A DNA stretch of 64,000 nucleotides from Ralstonia pickettii (GCF_030582395.1 NZ_CP104383.1:272373-336372), one strand, 5' to 3'; shown: positions 8,982-17,087, counted from the stretch's first letter. Notes: generated from the letters alone by a model not told the origin. Program-made: numbers and translations.

Positions 8982-8999
8982 GGAAATAGCCTCTTGAAA

Positions 9000-9035
9000 T
9001 GAAAAGCGGCGAGCCAAAGCTCGCCGCATGGGATG
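9000..9035 (-). terminator. Intercistronic terminator-like hairpin
   Basis: Arms GCGGCGAGC/GCTCGCCGC (9005-9027) followed on the minus strand by TTTTCATTTC, between the MoxR-like and DUF3150-like genes. The flanking TGGGATG-type sequence recurs next to other leader hairpins. It may set the ratio of ATPase to its partners by partial read-through. Confidence 0.6.
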
Positions 9036-9057
9036 TACTGCTTGAAAGGGAACCGGT

Positions 9058-10122
9058 TTACCGGCCGTCCATCGCGGCACCGATCCAGCCGGATTGCGCT
9101 GCAATGAAAGCCGGCACGGAAACGATAGACTCGTCACGGCGGATCGCGTCGCTGATCATCATCGTTGCGCAGTCACCGTCACCGCCCGCTTGCATGCGGT
9201 CGGCGTAGACGAGGACGCGATCGATGTTCGCGACCGTGGTTTGACTCGCAACTGCCGTCGCAATCCCGATGCGCGCCGAGGGCTCCTCCGGGATGGAGGC
9301 AGTGTCCGGCGCAAACAGAACGCTTGCCACAGAGGGGAGACTGCGAAAGGTCTCGCGAAACGCCTGGAACTCGGTCGCGGCACCAGCGCCGACAGCACCG
9401 GTGAACACGATTGCTTCCAAGCCAGCTGGCACCACGGGCATCTGCTTCCCAACCGCGCCCCAGCCTCGCGGCGACGGCAGGTTCTCGATATCACGCGTGC
9501 GCTCCTTCGCCACCAGCAGATCCGGCTTGAAGCGCAGGAACGCGATCAGTTCAGCGGGAAGCTGCGACTTCACAGCCCATGCCGCCCAGGCATCAACGTT
9601 TGGCACAAGCTCGACGATGGTCGCAAACCGCGACTTCACCGGATCGAGAATGCCAGACACGCCGGCGTTGTCGGTCCGGCGATTCGTCGCCGCCAAGAAC
9701 GTCACATGCTCGGGAAGCTTGTGCTCGCCGATGCGGCGCGCGAGCAGCAGTTGCATCTTGGCGGCTTGAACCGCCTGAGACGCTTGACCGAGGTCGTCGA
9801 AGAACCAGACCAACGGCTCTTTCGCGTGTAACACCCTCTCCAGATCCCCGAACGGCAGGAACCTGGCGGATTGGCCATCCGCGCCGGGGAACGGCAGGCC
9901 CTTGGAGTCTGTCGGGTCCTCGACCACCGGATGCGAGATCAGCAGGTCGTAGCCGGCGCGCTCTGCAGCCGCGGCTGCGATGTCGGATTTCCCGACACCT
10001 GGCGCGCCAGTCACGAGCACGGGCAGGTGTGCCGGAATGTAGGCAGCCAACAGGGTCTCCAGTTGCGACGGGGAAACCTGATTGGTGAGGGGCGTAACTT
10101 GATCGGTAAGGGTATTGTCCAT
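9058..10122 (-). CDS. MoxR-family AAA+ ATPase
   Basis: A 354-aa protein. Walker A GAPGVGKS (about residues 39-46), Walker B LVWFFDDLGQ, sensor 1 LAATNRR and an arginine-finger region typical of MoxR-type AAA+ proteins. MoxR ATPases act as chaperones that remodel or activate a target together with a VWA-domain partner; that partner is two genes downstream (6831-8048). The operon is headed by leader element 2 and a CCCACAGG-type hairpin. Confidence 0.85.
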   Translation of the reverse strand: MDNTLTDQVTPLTNQVSPSQLETLLAAYIPAHLPVLVTGAPGVGKSDIAAAAAERAGYDLLISHPVVEDPTDSKGLPFPGADGQSARFLPFGDLERVLHAKEPLVWFFDDLGQASQAVQAAKMQLLLARRIGEHKLPEHVTFLAATNRRTDNAGVSGILDPVKSRFATIVELVPNVDAWAAWAVKSQLPAELIAFLRFKPDLLVAKERTRDIENLPSPRGWGAVGKQMPVVPAGLEAIVFTGAVGAGAATEFQAFRETFRSLPSVASVLFAPDTASIPEEPSARIGIATAVASQTTVANIDRVLVYADRMQAGGDGDCATMMISDAIRRDESIVSVPAFIAAQSGWIGAAMDGR

Positions 10123-10151
10123 GGGGTATCACTTGACGAAAACCCACGGAA

Positions 10152-10239
10152 TCCACGCCCACAGGGAGTAGACCCCTGTGGGATGGTTGAAGAAACGGCC
10201 GATGCTGCCGGCGTTGGATCGATGCGTCGGAGACGCGAG
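10152..10239 (-). promoter_or_regulatory. Leader element 2 with second hairpin, upstream of the MoxR gene
   Basis: Plus sense TCGATGCGTC-GGA-GACGCGAG at 10219-10239. Downstream on the minus strand come a GCCGGCAGCATCGGC hairpin, the CCATCCC tag and an 8-bp-stem hairpin (CCCACAGG/CCTGTGGG). No good -10 hexamer lies at the usual 12-nt position. Confidence 0.6.
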
Positions 10240-10351
10240 GAAAAACAGTGTTTGGGTTGGCTCAGGCCAGTCCGAACAGCGCTTTTCAGCAAGGAGAGGT
10301 TAGCAGGTTGCGCGGCGCGGCGCCACACGCGCAAGGGGGTAGAAACGGCCG

Positions 10352-10378
10352 CCCTGCCCCCGTGATGGAGGGGCAGGG
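10352..10378 (-). terminator. Hairpin after the 512-aa protein gene
   Basis: Nine-bp arms CCCTGCCCC/GGGGCAGGG just past the stop at 10403. Only a short T-tract follows, so it may be a weak or Rho-assisted end. Confidence 0.5.
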
Positions 10379-10402
10379 ACTGGCGCGTGAAAGAGATTGG
10401 CG

Positions 10403-11941
10403 TCAGGCGTACGCCGGCACACGCTCTGCCGGTGTACTCAAGCAAGCGCGTGCATAGTCCAGGGTGCCGTCCTTCACCTTCAGTGGCCTGCCCAGGTCGC
10501 GCTTCGGATCGACGAAGAGGTAGCTGACAGCATTGCCGCGCCGCGAAGGAACAATCTGCGAGAAGCCTTCCGCGATGCACAGGTCGACGTACTGCTTGCC
10601 GGTCATGACCTGCCCACCGCCGACGGAATAGCGTACCGACTCAGCAGTCTTCTTTGCCTGCTCCATGGCCTCAATGCGGCGCTTCTCCGCCTTGGCCTCG
10701 GCCGCATGCTGCTCCCACACGTCCTGCTCCTGCTGGGCGAACCCGCACATGCTGAAGATGGCGCGCCGGCGCGCTGCTCCCGTTACCGTCAGCAGGTTGA
10801 CCCCGATGACTTCACGAATGGCGCGCTTGCTCGATTTGTTGTTGGGCTGGTCCAGAATCTCGAGCAGCCCAGCGACATTACGCTCCAACAACAGCGAGGC
10901 AATCATGTTGCCGTAGTGGTAGTTTCTGCAATTGCGTTGGCGCTCGGCCATCATCATCTGCAGCTCGAAACGGCGCTTCGAAAGGTTACCGTCCTCCCGC
11001 TCCTGCCGAAGCCGCGCCACCGTCTTCTCATACACGCTCTCGTTGACGCACTCCGTCACGCGCTTGGCCAACGGCGAAAGCGGCTCTGCGTCAGGCCCCT
11101 CTGCGAGCTGAAGTGTCGGCGCCGTGAGTGGGCCGAGGATCTTCGCGTCGTAGAACGCGTCGTCGATGTCGATATAGGAGCTACCGACCGGCAAGGCCCG
11201 AACGATGGCGAGCAGCTTCGACACGTTTTGCTCGGTCATCGCCATCTTCTCGCGTCTGAGCACATCACACAGGTCCCGCAGCGTCTCCGCCGGCAGCGCG
11301 CCGCGTAGCACTGGGAACTCAATGAGAGCGTTCAGCCATTCCAAGCCGTGAGGGATCGCCGTGCTCGTGTGACGGTAGAAGTTGAGGATGCAATCCTTGA
11401 CGCGCTCGCCACGTTGTAGCGCGTAGGCGACGTGCCATTCATGCCCCTTGCACGCCCCTCCGCCCGGATAGGCGTGTGGCCCGCCTGTTCCGAAGCCAAA
11501 CCGGCGAAGTAGCTCGTCCGTGATGAAGCGCTGCGGACTCTCGACTTGGAACTCCGAGAAAAGCGAGCCCTCCTTCAGGCGTTCAGGATCGATCAGGTAT
11601 TCGCTCTCGTAGGCCAGCGCGCTTGCGGCAAGGACAGCTTCCCAGGATTCAAAGCTGACCTCGTAGGGCCGCAGCAGCTTGCCGTCCGGTTTCAGGATGA
11701 TCCGCTCGACTTCGGTGATCACGTGCAAGAGGATCTCGTGCACCGTGCCGTCGGGACGCAGCCCGATTCGGCCGCGTGGCAGACCAACGACGGGGATTGG
11801 ACCATTTTCGACGGTATGTACAGTGAACGAGTCCGCGGTGAATTTGCGCGGAATCGATTTGTCGGCGTTCAGGAGGGCCAAGACGCCGGCCATCGTTGTG
11901 CGGGTCTCGGTCTTCGTATGGTTGATGGTGATGATGTACAT
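10403..11941 (-). CDS. Conserved hypothetical protein, 512 aa
   Basis: Large soluble protein I do not recognise. It starts MYIITINHTKTETRT with GGAG 8 nt upstream. The middle has charged helices (SKRRFELQMMMAERQRNCRN; an EAKAEKRRIEAMEQAKK coiled-coil stretch at about 430-460). The C-terminus contains QYVDLCIAEGFSQIVPSRRG. It is separated from the 126-aa gene upstream by a leader-type hairpin. A nucleic-acid or structural role is possible, but nothing diagnostic is visible. Confidence 0.55.
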   Translation of the reverse strand: MYIITINHTKTETRTTMAGVLALLNADKSIPRKFTADSFTVHTVENGPIPVVGLPRGRIGLRPDGTVHEILLHVITEVERIILKPDGKLLRPYEVSFESWEAVLAASALAYESEYLIDPERLKEGSLFSEFQVESPQRFITDELLRRFGFGTGGPHAYPGGGACKGHEWHVAYALQRGERVKDCILNFYRHTSTAIPHGLEWLNALIEFPVLRGALPAETLRDLCDVLRREKMAMTEQNVSKLLAIVRALPVGSSYIDIDDAFYDAKILGPLTAPTLQLAEGPDAEPLSPLAKRVTECVNESVYEKTVARLRQEREDGNLSKRRFELQMMMAERQRNCRNYHYGNMIASLLLERNVAGLLEILDQPNNKSSKRAIREVIGVNLLTVTGAARRRAIFSMCGFAQQEQDVWEQHAAEAKAEKRRIEAMEQAKKTAESVRYSVGGGQVMTGKQYVDLCIAEGFSQIVPSRRGNAVSYLFVDPKRDLGRPLKVKDGTLDYARACLSTPAERVPAYA

Positions 11942-11949
11942 GAACGTTG

Positions 11950-12008
11950 CTCCAATAAGGACTGGGGCAACGCGCCCCACCGGGGCGATTGCCCCTGGTG
12001 GGATGGAA
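11950..12008 (-). promoter_or_regulatory. Leader hairpin of the 512-aa gene
   Basis: Nested hairpin (GGGGCAA...TTGCCCC around an inner GCCCC/GGGGC) next to the CCATCCCACC tag, between the 126-aa gene and the 512-aa gene. It has no T-run, so it is not a classical terminator. Confidence 0.5.
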
Positions 12009-12026
12009 GGAATTGAAGGCCGCGCG

Positions 12027-12407
12027 TCAGTGCGACTTGCGGCGCCTCTTTGTCGCGGCAGCAGCGTCGACACGCATCGCGACGACTTGGCCGATCAGTT
12101 GCTCGTCGGCAATGCGCCAGATGGGGAACGTCGCATAGCCGCTGCGAATGACGCGCCCGGTATCAGCAAACGCGCCCGTGTGCAGCAGTGCTTGGCACAT
12201 ATCCTGCGGCACCAGCCCCGAAGAAAATGCAAACTCGTCGTCTGCGAGCGGAGCGTGCCGGATGTTGGTGGACAACGAGGCATAGCGCAGACCGTCGTCC
12301 GCCGCGTGCAGATGAACTGCGACGTGCATATCCGTGTAGAGCTGCACGGCGATCGTCACGCCCGCTGGGAATGATGCCAAGCCGGCACCGACGACTTGAT
12401 GGCCCAT
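12027..12407 (-). CDS. Hypothetical protein, 126 aa
   Basis: Start at 12407 with AAGGAG 7 nt upstream. Beta-rich N-terminal half (VTIAVQLYTDMHVAVHLHAAD), basic C-terminus TKRRRKSH. Not recognised. It follows the 169-aa gene and precedes the 512-aa gene on the same strand. Confidence 0.55.
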   Translation of the reverse strand: MGHQVVGAGLASFPAGVTIAVQLYTDMHVAVHLHAADDGLRYASLSTNIRHAPLADDEFAFSSGLVPQDMCQALLHTGAFADTGRVIRSGYATFPIWRIADEQLIGQVVAMRVDAAAATKRRRKSH

Positions 12408-12419
12408 GGAGAACTCCTT

Positions 12420-12478
12420 GTTGTACGCGGAGTGCCCCATCGGGGACGCACCCCGCGTGGGTTGTTGGATGAAATGGT
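12420..12478 (-). promoter_or_regulatory. Leader hairpin of the 126-aa gene
   Basis: Hairpins formed by GTGCCCC/GGGGAC and the CCCCGCGTGGG segment, with a CAACCCAC tag, precede the start at 12407. Same layout as the other leaders on this strand but without the TCGATGC element. Confidence 0.4.
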
Positions 12479-12529
12479 GATGCGGCGGCGTCAATGACTG
12501 ACGACCATCCTGCGACTTGAGGTGGAGAT

Positions 12530-13039
12530 TTAATCGTCAGCCTGGTGCCAATTGCTCTCGCGCTCCTTTGCGACTGCAACAGCCTCTTCAAGCGTCGGCA
12601 CGGCTTCACCGTAATGCACGTCGCAATCTCCGCCTTGGTACGAGACTTCCAGCCCCGGGAGGTAGCCTGCTGGCGACTGCGCAACGCTCGCGCGTGTTTC
12701 GCGCAGACCGTCAAAGTCCATTCGCCACCTGCCAAACCAAACGGTCGGTGGGTGACGCTCGGCGTATTCGTCATCTTCCTTTCCCTGCCGGCGGCCATCG
12801 CGAAAGTGCATCTCAAGCGAGCCGCCATCGGCTACAAAGACCGGAATGCGGTCGCTATCGATGGCCTGCATTCCTGCAAGTTCTGCCGCCCATTCGGCAC
12901 GCTCCTGCAGCTCCCGGCTGCCGATCGGGTCAACCGACGACAAGACGCGCGAGAGCGACATGAGAACGCTTGCCCCGAGGGGGTCAAGCTTACAGTTGTA
13001 TGCCAACGCCTGGCATTCGGGTGAACGGATTGAAATCAT
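12530..13039 (-). CDS. Hypothetical protein, 169 aa
   Basis: Soluble acidic protein starting MISIRSPECQALAYNC, preceded by a perfect AAGGAGG. It contains HPPTVWFGRWRMDFDGL and a YLPGLEVSYQGGDCDVHYGEAV segment. No family recognised. Transcription from upstream must pass the terminator at 13092-13120. Confidence 0.6.
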   Translation of the reverse strand: MISIRSPECQALAYNCKLDPLGASVLMSLSRVLSSVDPIGSRELQERAEWAAELAGMQAIDSDRIPVFVADGGSLEMHFRDGRRQGKEDDEYAERHPPTVWFGRWRMDFDGLRETRASVAQSPAGYLPGLEVSYQGGDCDVHYGEAVPTLEEAVAVAKERESNWHQADD

Positions 13040-13091
13040 GGTTGAGCCTCCTTAAGAGGGCTTTTGCCGCTTCGGCCAAAGCCGAAACGGC

Positions 13092-13120
13092 AAAAAAAAC
13101 GCACCCACGAATGGGTGCGT
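13092..13120 (-). terminator. Intrinsic terminator
   Basis: Perfect 9-bp arms ACGCACCCA/TGGGTGCGT followed on the minus strand by eight Ts. A second hairpin (GCCGTTTCGGC/GCCGAAGCGGC) lies immediately downstream, before the 169-aa gene. Confidence 0.8.
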
Positions 13121-13158
13121 CATTTGGTGTGGCTGGCTGGGCCAGCGTCGAGCAATCG

Positions 13159-13254
13159 CTAGTCGTTGTTGAGCTGACGACCACGTCGGTCGGCCCACAG
13201 CAGATATGCCGCGATCAATGTCGTGACGACAGCGGCGAACATTCCGAGCGTCAT
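13159..13254 (-). CDS. 31-aa single-helix membrane protein
   Basis: Peptide MTLGMFAAVVTTLIAAYLLW followed by a basic tail ADRRGRQLNND; AAGGAG is 7 nt upstream of the ATG. It begins 2 bp after the stop of the 156-aa membrane protein, so it is translated with it. Probably a small membrane partner. Confidence 0.6.
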   Translation of the reverse strand: MTLGMFAAVVTTLIAAYLLWADRRGRQLNND

Positions 13255-13256
13255 GG

Positions 13257-13727
13257 TCAGTCTCCTTTGGACAAAACAGCGCCTACTACAAATAGTACAA
13301 CAGTGACGGCGATCAACGTAGCGACATCGGACACGGCACCCAGCGTCCAAGCGCGACTGCCACTGAAATAGCTGGCAGCACCGATCAGCGCCGCGGCCGA
13401 CAGCGTATGAGCGAAACGACCGTACTGCTGGCGCTGATCGCGCGTTGGCGCGAGAAGTGCGCTTCGCACCACGCTCCACAACGACTTGCGCGCCCGGCCC
13501 TTGCGGTTCAAGCGAAACGTCGCCGCTTCGACGTGCACGAGCGGCATTTCGTAGCCATCCTCGGCAGCAACGAGGACGTACGCCTCGCCTGCGGCCTTGG
13601 CCGACTCGATCTGCTGCACCAACCGGTTGGGCAACACGACAACATCGGTGTCAGCCTGGATGGCTGCCCTTCCAGATGTCTCGTCCCCGCTGGTCGAGCG
13701 CAGAATGACCTTGATGAGTTTGGACAT
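13257..13727 (-). CDS. Two-helix membrane protein, 156 aa
   Basis: Soluble N-terminal half (about 1-90, beta-rich, with VVVLPNRLVQQIESAKAAG) and two C-terminal transmembrane helices (about 108-122 and 131-152). Family unknown. Sits between a basic 126-aa protein and a 31-aa membrane peptide. Confidence 0.6.
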   Translation of the reverse strand: MSKLIKVILRSTSGDETSGRAAIQADTDVVVLPNRLVQQIESAKAAGEAYVLVAAEDGYEMPLVHVEAATFRLNRKGRARKSLWSVVRSALLAPTRDQRQQYGRFAHTLSAAALIGAASYFSGSRAWTLGAVSDVATLIAVTVVLFVVGAVLSKGD

Positions 13728-13739
13728 GGCGGCCTCGCT

Positions 13740-14120
13740 TTAGCCACGGCGGCCGGCAACGAATCGCAGGTTGGCCAGAAGCTGGCTGTAACCTTCCGGC
13801 GATGCCAGCGACTCCAGGCAGACGGCGTTGTTGCGGCCGCCGCCAAGATCGTGACGGCCGGCGCAGGTGCGATAGCGGACCAACACCTTCGGGTCCGCCG
13901 GCGCGTGCGAGATTTCGAAGTACAGCGCGTCGGTGTGCAGCGCGAAGACGTCGACCAGGCGGCGACGCTGGCGACGCGTGCGGATCGAATATTCCCGTTG
14001 ACGCAGCGCCAGGTCATTGGCGACGCGACGCAGAACGCGTGAAGCATCACGTTGCAGGATTGCGCCGGCGGCCGTGTTCGACGGGCAGCGGCTTCGGGTA
14101 AAGGATTGAGGAATCTTCAT
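13740..14120 (-). CDS. Basic hypothetical protein, 126 aa
   Basis: Arg-rich throughout (RSIRTRRQRRRL-type stretch near the centre), start preceded by AGGA at 8 nt. First gene after leader element 3. A nucleic-acid-binding role is suggested only by charge. Confidence 0.55.
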   Translation of the reverse strand: MKIPQSFTRSRCPSNTAAGAILQRDASRVLRRVANDLALRQREYSIRTRRQRRRLVDVFALHTDALYFEISHAPADPKVLVRYRTCAGRHDLGGGRNNAVCLESLASPEGYSQLLANLRFVAGRRG

Positions 14121-14159
14121 CGTTGGTGTCCTATGAAAGAGTGCGGTACACCAACCCCA

Positions 14160-14229
14160 GCGGGACGGTGTCCCGCGATGGGTATGGTCTGGGCATGCCA
14201 GACAAAGCTCGATGCGTCGGTGACGCGAT
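14160..14229 (-). promoter_or_regulatory. Leader element 3 with two further hairpins
   Basis: Plus sense TCGATGCGTC-GGT-GACGCGAT at 14209-14229. Downstream on the minus strand come GTCTGG-CATG-CCCAGAC, the CATACCCATC tag and a GCGGGAC/GTCCCGC hairpin: the clearest example of the three-hairpin layout. Confidence 0.65.
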
Positions 14230-14237
14230 CAAAAGCG

Positions 14238-14280
14238 CTTGCCCAACTGTTGGCAGTTGGGCAAGCCCTCTCGGGCTTGC
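14238..14280 (-). terminator. Terminator with overlapping hairpins
   Basis: A perfect 12-bp inverted repeat CTTGCCCAACTG/CAGTTGGGCAAG (14238-14265) with CGCTTTT after it on the minus strand. It overlaps a second 8-bp hairpin GCAAGCCC/GGGCTTGC (14261-14280). The two cannot form fully together. Confidence 0.6.
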
Positions 14281-14301
14281 TATGGGATGGAGCGCCGCGG
14301 A

Positions 14302-14535
14302 CTAGCGCTGGAGCTGCGGCAGCGGAACACGCGCGGTGACGCGCAACAGCCCCTTGCGTTCGGGCAGAGGTTTCTCCGGGTGTGCGTCATCGAAGAACAC
14401 CACCACTCGGTGATCCTGATCGACATACCCGAAGCGAAAGCCCGGGACGCAGCTGGAACCCGAGAGAGCGTCGCTCGCCTCGCCGGGATTTGGGTACTTC
14501 GAGGAAGTGCAGCGGATGAGATTTTGTTCGCTCAT
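14302..14535 (-). CDS. Hypothetical protein, 77 aa
   Basis: Short protein with a GFRFGYVDQDHRVVVFFDDAH beta-rich core; no family recognised. No clear ribosome site; its start lies 10 bp after the preceding stop, so it is likely coupled to 14546-14782. Confidence 0.45.
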   Translation of the reverse strand: MSEQNLIRCTSSKYPNPGEASDALSGSSCVPGFRFGYVDQDHRVVVFFDDAHPEKPLPERKGLLRVTARVPLPQLQR

Positions 14536-14545
14536 GATGGGTCGG

Positions 14546-14782
14546 CTAGACGGGCAGTACTGCCGCCTCGCGTTGCAAGAATTGTTGGCCCGCCTCCCGG
14601 ATCAACTCCGTCGTGATGCCCTGCATGTAGCTGGGAATCAGGAACGGAACGATCGAGGGATGCGAACTGAATTCGAAGAAGAAGACGGTGGAACAGCGGC
14701 CACGCGTCAGGTGGCTGAAGACTTCCAGCGTCCGGTGATCCCGACGATAGACAGCCAGATCGTCTGTGGTTGGGGTGGCCAT
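14546..14782 (-). CDS. Hypothetical protein, 78 aa
   Basis: Starts at ATG 14782 (MATPTTDDLAVYRRD); a TTG at 14815 would add 11 residues. Includes STVFFFEFSSHPSIVPFLIP. Function unknown and start uncertain. Confidence 0.4.
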   Translation of the reverse strand: MATPTTDDLAVYRRDHRTLEVFSHLTRGRCSTVFFFEFSSHPSIVPFLIPSYMQGITTELIREAGQQFLQREAAVLPV

Positions 14783-14852
14783 TGAGTGGAGGGGGAGCAG
14801 CGTTGGCAGCGCCAACAGGGCGGTGACCGCCTTGCGGCGGCCACCAAGAGGA

Positions 14853-15332
14853 TCAGCGGGTCAGGCGAAAGCCCGCCGCGCTGGAGATCATGTACAGACG
14901 CTCCCGAGCCACAAACTGCTGCGTGGCATCCTGGGTAACGACCAACGTTCGCCCAGCATCCGTGCGAACGATGACTTCTACGCCCGGGCGCTTGTTCAGC
15001 ACCTGGGAGACTTGCTGCGTGATCACACCGCCCACGGCGCCGGAGACTGCGCCGGCGACATAGCGGCCATTGCCGTTACCGATGGAACGGCCACCGAGGA
15101 ATGCGCTGATGCCTGCCCCGATGAGACCGGGCATGCCGCTTGATGCGGACATGTAGCCATCGTCACCAGTGATCGTGACATTGCGAACGCGAACAACAGT
15201 GACCTGCTCGGCATCACCGCGGCGCATGACTTCCATGCCGCGGTAGACGTCGGGCGAGCTCTATTGAAGAGCGCATCCAGATGCTAGAACGCAGAAGGCG
15301 ACGAGAGCAGCGGAGAAAAAGGACTTGAACAT
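14853..15332 (-). pseudogene. SlyB-like glycine-zipper lipoprotein interrupted by an in-frame TAG
   Basis: Reading from ATG 15332 (GAGG 6 nt upstream) gives a lipoprotein signal with lipobox ASGC, then CALQ, a TAG at codon 24 (15261-15263), and in the same frame SSPDVYRG, VRVRNVTITG and a glycine-zipper stretch (GMPGLIGAGISAFLGG, GRYVAGAVSGAVGGVI). Intact SlyB/Pcp-type outer-membrane lipoproteins have exactly this order. The frame stays open on both sides, so either it is a recent nonsense mutation, the amber codon is suppressed, or translation restarts at the internal ATG (15236) to give an unlipidated 127-aa product. Confidence 0.75.
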
Positions 15333-15343
15333 GATGGGCCTCG

Positions 15344-15384
15344 AAAAAAACGGGCCCATCACACCTACGGGCGTGAGGGCCCGT
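15344..15384 (-). promoter_or_regulatory. Attenuator-like pair of alternative hairpins
   Basis: Arms ACGGGCCC (15350-15357) and GGGCCCGT (15377-15384) form an 8-bp hairpin followed on the minus strand by seven Ts. A competing hairpin ACGGGC/GCCCGT (15367-15384) uses the same arm. It lies just upstream of the SlyB-like start. Confidence 0.5.
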
Positions 15385-15424
15385 AAGGGGGGGAGAAGAG
15401 ATACCAGCCAAAGACTGGTGTGAA

Positions 15425-15461
15425 TCGATGCGCCTAAGACGCGGAAAGCAAGGGCATCGTA
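15425..15461 (-). promoter_or_regulatory. Leader element 4
   Basis: Plus sense TCGATGCGCC-TAAG-ACGCGG at 15425-15444, a weaker stem than other copies. A -10-like TACGAT (15456-15461) sits 12 nt upstream. A second hairpin (ACCAG/CTGGT) follows, then the attenuator-like pair. Confidence 0.6.
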
Positions 15462-15613
15462 GCAGCTTGCTTTGGCGCCGGAAAGGGGCCGTCGACACGC
15501 ATTTTGAAAAACTCGCAGCATCCCCGAAAAGGCACCGGCCGGCTACCCCCTTTCGGGTCCGACTGTTGCCTTCACAGCGGCAACGATCAGATCAGGCGTC
15601 CGAGGCTTTCCCT

Positions 15614-15910
15614 CTATCGCTCTTGATTCGGGTCCTGTCGAAGCCCTTTCAACGGCTCCATGCCGAAGGCATGGAGAAGCGATCCGTCCACGGCCAAAGC
15701 GAGTGGAGTGAGTCCGTACAGCACTGCGACACACGCGATGGCTGCGCACGCGGTCTCGACGTACCTGCCATCATCCAGCAGCGGCAGGATGGTCCGCATC
15801 CCGATAATCGCGAAGCCACCAGCCCCGCATATCGCGGCGCCGAGTGCGATCAGCTTGCAGAACAAGCGCACGAACCACTCGCCGAGCTGCATTTCAACGT
15901 GCTCACGCAT
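15614..15910 (-). CDS. Two-helix membrane protein, 98 aa
   Basis: Starts MREHVEMQLGEWFVRLFCKL; hydrophobic helices at about 17-40 and 54-75. Not recognised. Part of a run of small membrane-protein genes (15.6-18.0 kb). Confidence 0.55.
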   Translation of the reverse strand: MREHVEMQLGEWFVRLFCKLIALGAAICGAGGFAIIGMRTILPLLDDGRYVETACAAIACVAVLYGLTPLALAVDGSLLHAFGMEPLKGLRQDPNQER

Positions 15911-15925
15911 TATCCGTTCTTCCGA

Positions 15926-16090
15926 TCAACCTTCCGCCTTACCGTCTGCCACCATCCAGGCCATGGCAACCAGCAAAGCGATCAGCGTTGAAACCCACCA
16001 GTACGAACTAAACGAATAGCGATCAACCTGCATCCACAAAAGACTACCAACCGCATCAACTAACCCCGGCAGCGCATATTTTGCATTCAT
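15926..16090 (-). CDS. 54-aa membrane protein
   Basis: Found by reading the minus strand: MNAKYALPGLVDAVGSLLWM, then a second hydrophobic helix around WWVSTLIALLVAMAW, ending KAEG. AGGA is 8 nt upstream of the ATG. The next gene starts 15 bp downstream, consistent with an operon of small membrane proteins. Confidence 0.6.
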   Translation of the reverse strand: MNAKYALPGLVDAVGSLLWMQVDRYSFSSYWWVSTLIALLVAMAWMVADGKAEG

Positions 16091-16100
16091 CGTCGTTGTC

Positions 16101-16334
16101 CTATTTCGTCAGCCCGCGCGGTGCCGGCGTCTTTCCTTCGCACTTATCACTGGTCCTGTAGGCCGCCACCTTGCGAATGTGCTTGCTCCCGCTGGGGCGA
16201 TGCCCGGTCTGGTGAGGCAACGGCTCTGTCGGGAAAGGAAGCACTTCGCGGCAATGCTTGCAGCTATAGCCGTTGCCGTGTTCACACAGCGGCGAGAGTG
16301 GTTCGTCCCAGTGTGGCGGCCGGCGACTCGGCAT
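16101..16334 (-). CDS. Small Cys/His-rich protein, 77 aa
   Basis: Contains CEHGNGYSCKHC with further His residues, a possible small zinc site, in a Pro-rich basic protein. Not recognised. Confidence 0.45.
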   Translation of the reverse strand: MPSRRPPHWDEPLSPLCEHGNGYSCKHCREVLPFPTEPLPHQTGHRPSGSKHIRKVAAYRTSDKCEGKTPAPRGLTK

Positions 16335-16342
16335 GTTTCTTT

Positions 16343-16768
16343 CTACCGCCCAATGAGAAGGTCACGCAGATGCTGTTCCTGCTCTTGCCGGTCGAGCACG
16401 GACTGCGGAAAGTTCTCTTTCAGCCCCAGCCAGATCCGGCCAAGGTCGTCTGCGTAGGAATGGAGTCCTTCGGAACGAACCTGTTCAATGAACATCATCA
16501 GGTCCATCATCGACTTTCCAACCTTGGGGCCCTGCGCGACCAGCACCTTGCCTGCCTTCATCGCCTGCACCGCAGACGCCCAGTCCGCACACCCTGCCCG
16601 GCGCGCAAATGCATCGCACGGATGCACGATCTTGGCGCCTGGCCCGAACATCGCTTCAACCAAGTCGGTCGGCTTCGACAAATCCACTTTGAACGGTGCT
16701 GCGACAGGCTGGCTGGCCAGGTGCCCCAGCAGGTGCTGCGGATCGGTACTGTTGTTCGCAATTGACAT
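16343..16768 (-). CDS. Hypothetical protein, 141 aa
   Basis: Start at 16768 (AAGGAAA upstream). Helical soluble protein ending EQHLRDLLIGR. No family recognised; 8 bp from the downstream gene. Confidence 0.5.
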   Translation of the reverse strand: MSIANNSTDPQHLLGHLASQPVAAPFKVDLSKPTDLVEAMFGPGAKIVHPCDAFARRAGCADWASAVQAMKAGKVLVAQGPKVGKSMMDLMMFIEQVRSEGLHSYADDLGRIWLGLKENFPQSVLDRQEQEQHLRDLLIGR

Positions 16769-16805
16769 GGTCTGTTTCCTTCTACCGGCGCAGCCGGCGT
16801 TTTTC

Positions 16806-16994
16806 CTATCCCGGTATGACGAACGATGCGACTGCCGCCGCAATGCACAGGGCGATCACGCCGAATGAAACCGATCGATTGAATGGTGCAATCACCCCCA
16901 GGCTGAAAGCCGACATGAAGAGCACTCCGATGAGTGCCAATCCGATTTGGCCAAGTAGTGTTGTTGGCATAGCCTGCGCCCTTGTTTTATTCAC
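16806..16994 (-). CDS. 62-aa two-helix membrane protein
   Basis: GTG start with AAGGA upstream. Two hydrophobic helices (about 13-36 and 43-60). An internal ATG with AAGGG would shorten it by 8 residues. Confidence 0.5.
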   Translation of the reverse strand: MNKTRAQAMPTTLLGQIGLALIGVLFMSAFSLGVIAPFNRSVSFGVIALCIAAAVASFVIPG

Positions 16995-17087
16995 CCTTTC
17001 CTTCTACCTGCGTAGCCGACGCGCGAAGCGCACACACGCCGAAAGAAGTTCCTAGCCGGTCTACGTAGTCGCAAACTGTTGGCAGTG

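Noticed and set aside
10397..11308. Plus-strand open frame of 303 codons
   Set aside because: Antisense to the 512-aa gene that has a proper start and ribosome site.
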